This document shows positions 8,258-9,246 of a stretch of 9,246 nucleotides of DNA, piece after piece (within the stretch, counting starts at the first letter, position 1; every line of letters begins with the position of its first letter). The notes below the pieces were generated by a model that made no database searches, was not told the DNA's origin, and saw only the letters and a list, made by a program, of their open reading frames with translations. A program made the position numbers and the translations under genes. Source of the stretch: Chromatiales bacterium (GTDB lineage Bacteria > Pseudomonadota > Gammaproteobacteria > Thiohalomonadales > Thiohalomonadaceae); contig JAOTST010000041.1 in the NCBI GenBank assembly GCA_029864785.1, forward strand, positions 1 to 9,246, in the 5' to 3' direction.

Positions 8258-9246
8258 CTAAAGAACCGCCAACTCCGCTGCCTCTTCAACATCCACCGAA
8301 ACAATTCGAGAGACGCCGGGCTCATGCATGGTGACACCAGAAAGAGTCGTAGAGAGCTCCATAGTCGCCTTGTTGTGAGTGATAAAAATAAATTGAACCT
8401 GTTCAGACATCTCCTCAACCAGCTTACAGAAGCGCCCCACGTTGGCTTCATCAAGCGGTGCATCAACCTCATCGAGCATACAGAATGGTGCAGGATTGAG
8501 TTCAAATATCGCAAAGACGAGCGCCACCGCAGTGAGCGCCTTTTCACCACCCGATAGAAGATGGATGGTGCTATTACGCTTTCCGGGAGGACGCGCCATA
8601 ACACTGACTCCCGTATCGAGCAGGTCATCACCAGTCAATTCGAGATAGGCGTGACCACCTCCGAAGAGGCGCGGAAATTTATCCTGAAGCCCTTTATTAA
8701 CCTTCTCAAAGGTCTCTTTAAAGCGGGTACGCGTCTCTTTATCGATCTTTTTGATTGCGGCTTCAAGGGTCTCAAGTGCTGCCACCAGATCATCATTCTG
8801 TGCATCAAGATATTTTTTACGTTCGCCCTGGCTCTCGTACTCATCAATCGCCGCGAGGTTAATCGGCCCAAGCCGGCTAATACGCATGGAGACTCGCTCA
8901 ACCTCCTGCTCCCACTCCGCAGTTTGTGCATTTTCATCTAGCGACTCAAGCAGAGCAGAGACGGCAAAACCGACCTCGGTCACTTTCTCTTGCAGGGTCT
9001 GGCGACGTACCTGCTGCTCCTGACGGCGTAGTCTCATCCCCTCCAGTTCGGTGCGAATCTCCTGATTCTTGCGTTCGGCATCACCACGCAGCTTCTCCTG
9101 CTCACGAATCGCATGATCGATATCACCCAACTTGCGACGCGCCTCGGCAAGTTGCTGTTCAACCTGAGAGCGCTGTTCAAGAATAATCTCCAGCTCTTTA
9201 CGCTTCTCCTGAATCGGCGCATCTCCTTCTGCAAGCACACTCTTGA
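8258..9246 (-). CDS. smc: Chromosome partition protein SMC, C-terminal part (5' end outside window)
   Basis: An open frame of 328 residues runs from the right edge to a TAG at 8260-8258; a full SMC is about 1,150-1,200 residues, so only the last quarter or so is visible. The first 170 residues or so are charged coiled coil, the descending arm towards the head. The ATPase head follows, with [20 protein letters not shown] (178-197), the ABC signature LSGGEK (230-235), the Walker B/D-loop [12 protein letters not shown] (257-268) and the H-loop in FITHNK (287-292). The Walker A motif lies at the unseen N-terminus. SMC with ScpA and ScpB forms the condensin that organises and segregates the chromosome; its presence suggests the organism does not use MukBEF. 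A GTG at 9238-9236 is internal and is not the true start. zipA follows after three bases. Confidence 0.96.
   Translation of the reverse strand, partial: KSVLAEGDAPIQEKRKELEIILEQRSQVEQQLAEARRKLGDIDHAIREQEKLRGDAERKNQEIRTELEGMRLRRQEQQVRRQTLQEKVTEVGFAVSALLESLDENAQTAEWEQEVERVSMRISRLGPINLAAIDEYESQGERKKYLDAQNDDLVAALETLEAAIKKIDKETRTRFKETFEKVNKGLQDKFPRLFGGGHAYLELTGDDLLDTGVSVMARPPGKRNSTIHLLSGGEKALTAVALVFAIFELNPAPFCMLDEVDAPLDEANVGRFCKLVEEMSEQVQFIFITHNKATMELSTTLSGVTMHEPGVSRIVSVDVEEAAELAVL

Noticed and set aside
8561..8941. 126-codon open frame on the plus strand opposite the SMC head
   Set aside because: It is an antisense shadow of the highly conserved SMC ATPase region; no independent coding signals.
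9236..9238. GTG as the start of the right-hand coding region
   Set aside because: The frame stays open to the window edge and the visible protein is only the C-terminal coiled coil and head of SMC, so the true start is outside the window.

Overview
The window looks like chromosome of a free-living or symbiotic gammaproteobacterium of roughly balanced GC content. The evidence is a gammaproteobacterial division gene (zipA) directly between an SMC-type condensin gene and ligA, together with a yciB-yciI-bolA block. Several proteins look like those of sulfur-oxidising or purple-sulfur-type gammaproteobacteria, but that is an impression and not a demonstrated assignment. Coding density is high. No tRNA, rRNA, insertion sequence, prophage or CRISPR array is visible, and no gene-free stretch exceeds 300 bases (the longest, 3853-4026, is 174 bases).

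Region 1 (1-1567, minus strand): a two-gene unit. The upstream gene is a 387-residue protein of unknown function with a strong Shine-Dalgarno and a consensus -10 box. Thirteen bases downstream is a D-hexose-6-phosphate mutarotase (YeaD type), which runs off the left edge.

Region 2 (1657-3852, plus strand, divergent from region 1): a radical SAM protein with a CX4CX2C cluster motif, followed one base later by a DUF89 metal-dependent phosphatase that starts with TTG. After a short AT-rich gap comes a stand-alone 129-residue protein with a STAS/SpoIIAA-like look. The radical SAM/DUF89 pair is the least explained biology here. Beside a sugar-phosphate mutarotase, it suggests sugar-phosphate or metabolite-repair chemistry, but this is inference.

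Region 3 (3853-5275, plus strand): a 174-base leader containing an unusual interleaved pair of 7-bp inverted repeats, then yciB (inner-membrane septation protein with an inserted loop), yciI and bolA, tightly packed and probably co-transcribed.

Region 4 (5298-9246, minus strand, convergent with bolA): smc (C-terminal part only), zipA and ligA, joined by a 3-base gap and a 4-base ATGA overlap. This is a compact operon for chromosome condensation, divisome anchoring and NAD-dependent ligation of nicks.
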